Below the pieces are notes generated by a model. That model made no database searches, had not been told where the DNA came from, and saw nothing but the letters and a program-made list of their open reading frames with translations. The position numbers and the translations under genes are program-made. This document shows, piece by piece, positions 14,751 to 15,012 of a DNA stretch of 15,012 bases. The stretch is from positions 1 to 15,012 of the forward strand of contig JAZOQZ010000130.1 of NCBI GenBank assembly GCA_045656345.1, given 5' to 3'. Position 1 is the stretch's first letter. Each line of letters opens with the position of its first letter. The DNA comes from SIG452 sp045656345. GTDB taxonomy: Bacteria; Bacillota; Clostridia; UMGS1840.

Positions 14751-14770
14751 GCAAACATTCGCAAGCATTT
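14751..14770. repeat. Imperfect tandem decamer in the gltA leader
   Basis: GCAAACATTC (14751-14760) is followed by GCAAGCATTT (14761-14770), 8 of 10 matching, just upstream of the gltA ribosome site. Read on the minus strand it includes TTGC-N8-GCAA, a partial palindrome. It could be an operator; it resembles a CcpA cre box only weakly (about four mismatches at conserved positions). Confidence 0.35.
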
Positions 14771-14809
14771 CGTGATAGAATTTCACTGTCAAAAAATGCC
14801 TCATCACTC

Positions 14810-14838
14810 ATTTTACAATAAAATATAAAATTAGTCAA
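14810..14838 (-). promoter_or_regulatory. Promoter of gltA
   Basis: On the minus strand TTGACT (complement of 14833-14838), a 17-base spacer and TAAAAT (complement of 14810-14815). Transcription would start near 14803, giving a leader of about 72 bases before ATG 14730. Confidence 0.75.
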
Positions 14839-14877
14839 TATGAAATACAATAAAATCACAAAAATATTTGAAATCAG

Positions 14878-14906
14878 TTGACATTAAGACCATCATTTGA
14901 TAAAAT
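14878..14906 (+). promoter_or_regulatory. Promoter of the gene leaving the window at the right
   Basis: TTGACA (14878-14883), a 17-base spacer ending in TGA (extended -10), and TAAAAT (14901-14906): one mismatch from full consensus. The start would be near 14913. It stands back to back with the gltA promoter, the two -35 boxes being separated by 39 very AT-rich bases. Confidence 0.8.
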
Positions 14907-14934
14907 AATGGTAAACTGCGGGAGGTGTGGTCTC

Positions 14935-14982
14935 TTGCAATTTAACAATGATTTCAGAAAGGATGTTTTATATGAATTTTGA
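14935..14982 (+). CDS. Possible 15-codon leader ORF (MQFNNDFRKDVLYEF)
   Basis: TTG at 14935 follows a near-perfect ribosome site GGAGGTG (14921-14927) by 7 bases and runs 15 codons to TGA 14980-14982, overlapping the next gene's ATG (14972) by 11 bases. Its SD is stronger than that of the following gene. It may be a coupling leader peptide, or the SD may serve something else. The peptide has no run of one amino acid, so classic attenuation is unlikely. Confidence 0.35.
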   Translation: MQFNNDFRKDVLYEF

Positions 14983-15012
14983 TGCAGAAAACAAGAAAGA
15001 ACAGGAAGCTTT
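14972..15012 (+). CDS. Start of an unidentified protein (3' end outside window)
   Basis: ATG 14972 follows AAAGGA (14958-14963) by 8 bases and opens a frame MNFDAENKKEQEA that leaves the window after 13 codons. It is driven by the promoter at 14878-14906. The visible part is hydrophilic and gives no clue to function. Confidence 0.6.
   Translation, partial: MNFDAENKKEQEA

Noticed and set aside
14749..14766. CcpA cre box upstream of gltA
   Set aside because: The pseudo-palindrome TTGC-N8-GCAA misses about four conserved cre positions, so no regulator can be named.
14731..14859. Upstream in-frame extension of citrate synthase (ATG 14811 or 14859)
   Set aside because: No ribosome site precedes these codons, ATG 14811 overlaps the -10 box and lies upstream of the predicted transcription start, and ATG 14730 has a clear AAGGAG.
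1..15012. CRISPR arrays, tRNA/rRNA genes, toxin-antitoxin pairs, phage or defence islands
   Set aside because: Reading both strands I found no spaced repeats, tRNA-like folds or such gene families; genes are contiguous core functions.

Overview
The window looks like a chromosomal housekeeping segment of a low-to-moderate-GC, AT-leaning member of the Clostridia (Firmicutes), probably an anaerobic gut-type lineage. The evidence is: Shine-Dalgarno-led genes packed in one direction; the miaB-mutS-mutL-miaA order; the sepF-ylmH-divIVA-lspA-rluD order typical of Gram-positive division clusters; a MutL carrying the endonuclease motif (expected where there is no MutH); and a long clostridial-type citrate synthase. 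I cannot name a species.

Region 1 (1-7146, + strand) opens with the C-terminal end of a SAM-dependent methyltransferase whose stop overlaps the GTG start of miaB. It continues through mutS, mutL and miaA with gaps of 6-13 bases. MiaA and MiaB carry out the two successive steps of A37 modification (i6A, then ms2i6A) on UNN-reading tRNAs, and here they bracket the two mismatch-repair genes, so tRNA modification and repair are probably co-transcribed.

Region 2 (7115-12713, + strand) is a chain of envelope and division genes: a single-pass HlyD-like protein overlapping miaA, the PLP-homeostasis protein YggS, SepF, the S4-domain protein YlmH, DivIVA, lipoprotein signal peptidase LspA, an RluD-type pseudouridine synthase and a hotdog thioesterase. 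The most striking regulatory signal is a perfect sigma-A type promoter (TTGACA, 17 bp, TGA-TATAAT) whose -35 begins exactly at the TTG start codon of yggS. It could give the division genes a transcription entry of their own. A 12-bp hairpin between ylmH and divIVA covers a second possible divIVA start.

Region 3 (12714-12909) is a short intergenic stretch. It holds a fragment of an IS200/IS605 TnpA transposase (HUH motif still readable, minus strand), a small hairpin and a strong bidirectional terminator that ends the + strand operon and the converging minus-strand unit.

Region 4 (12910-14730, - strand) is citrate synthase followed by the mechanosensitive channel MscL. Upstream of citrate synthase, two promoters stand back to back. 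One drives citrate synthase; the other drives a + strand gene of which only 13 codons are in the window, preceded by a possible 15-codon leader ORF.

I see no defence system, prophage, CRISPR array, rRNA or tRNA. Most of the window is ordinary conserved core genome. The points worth a second look are regulatory architecture, the transposase relic and a few divergent residues.
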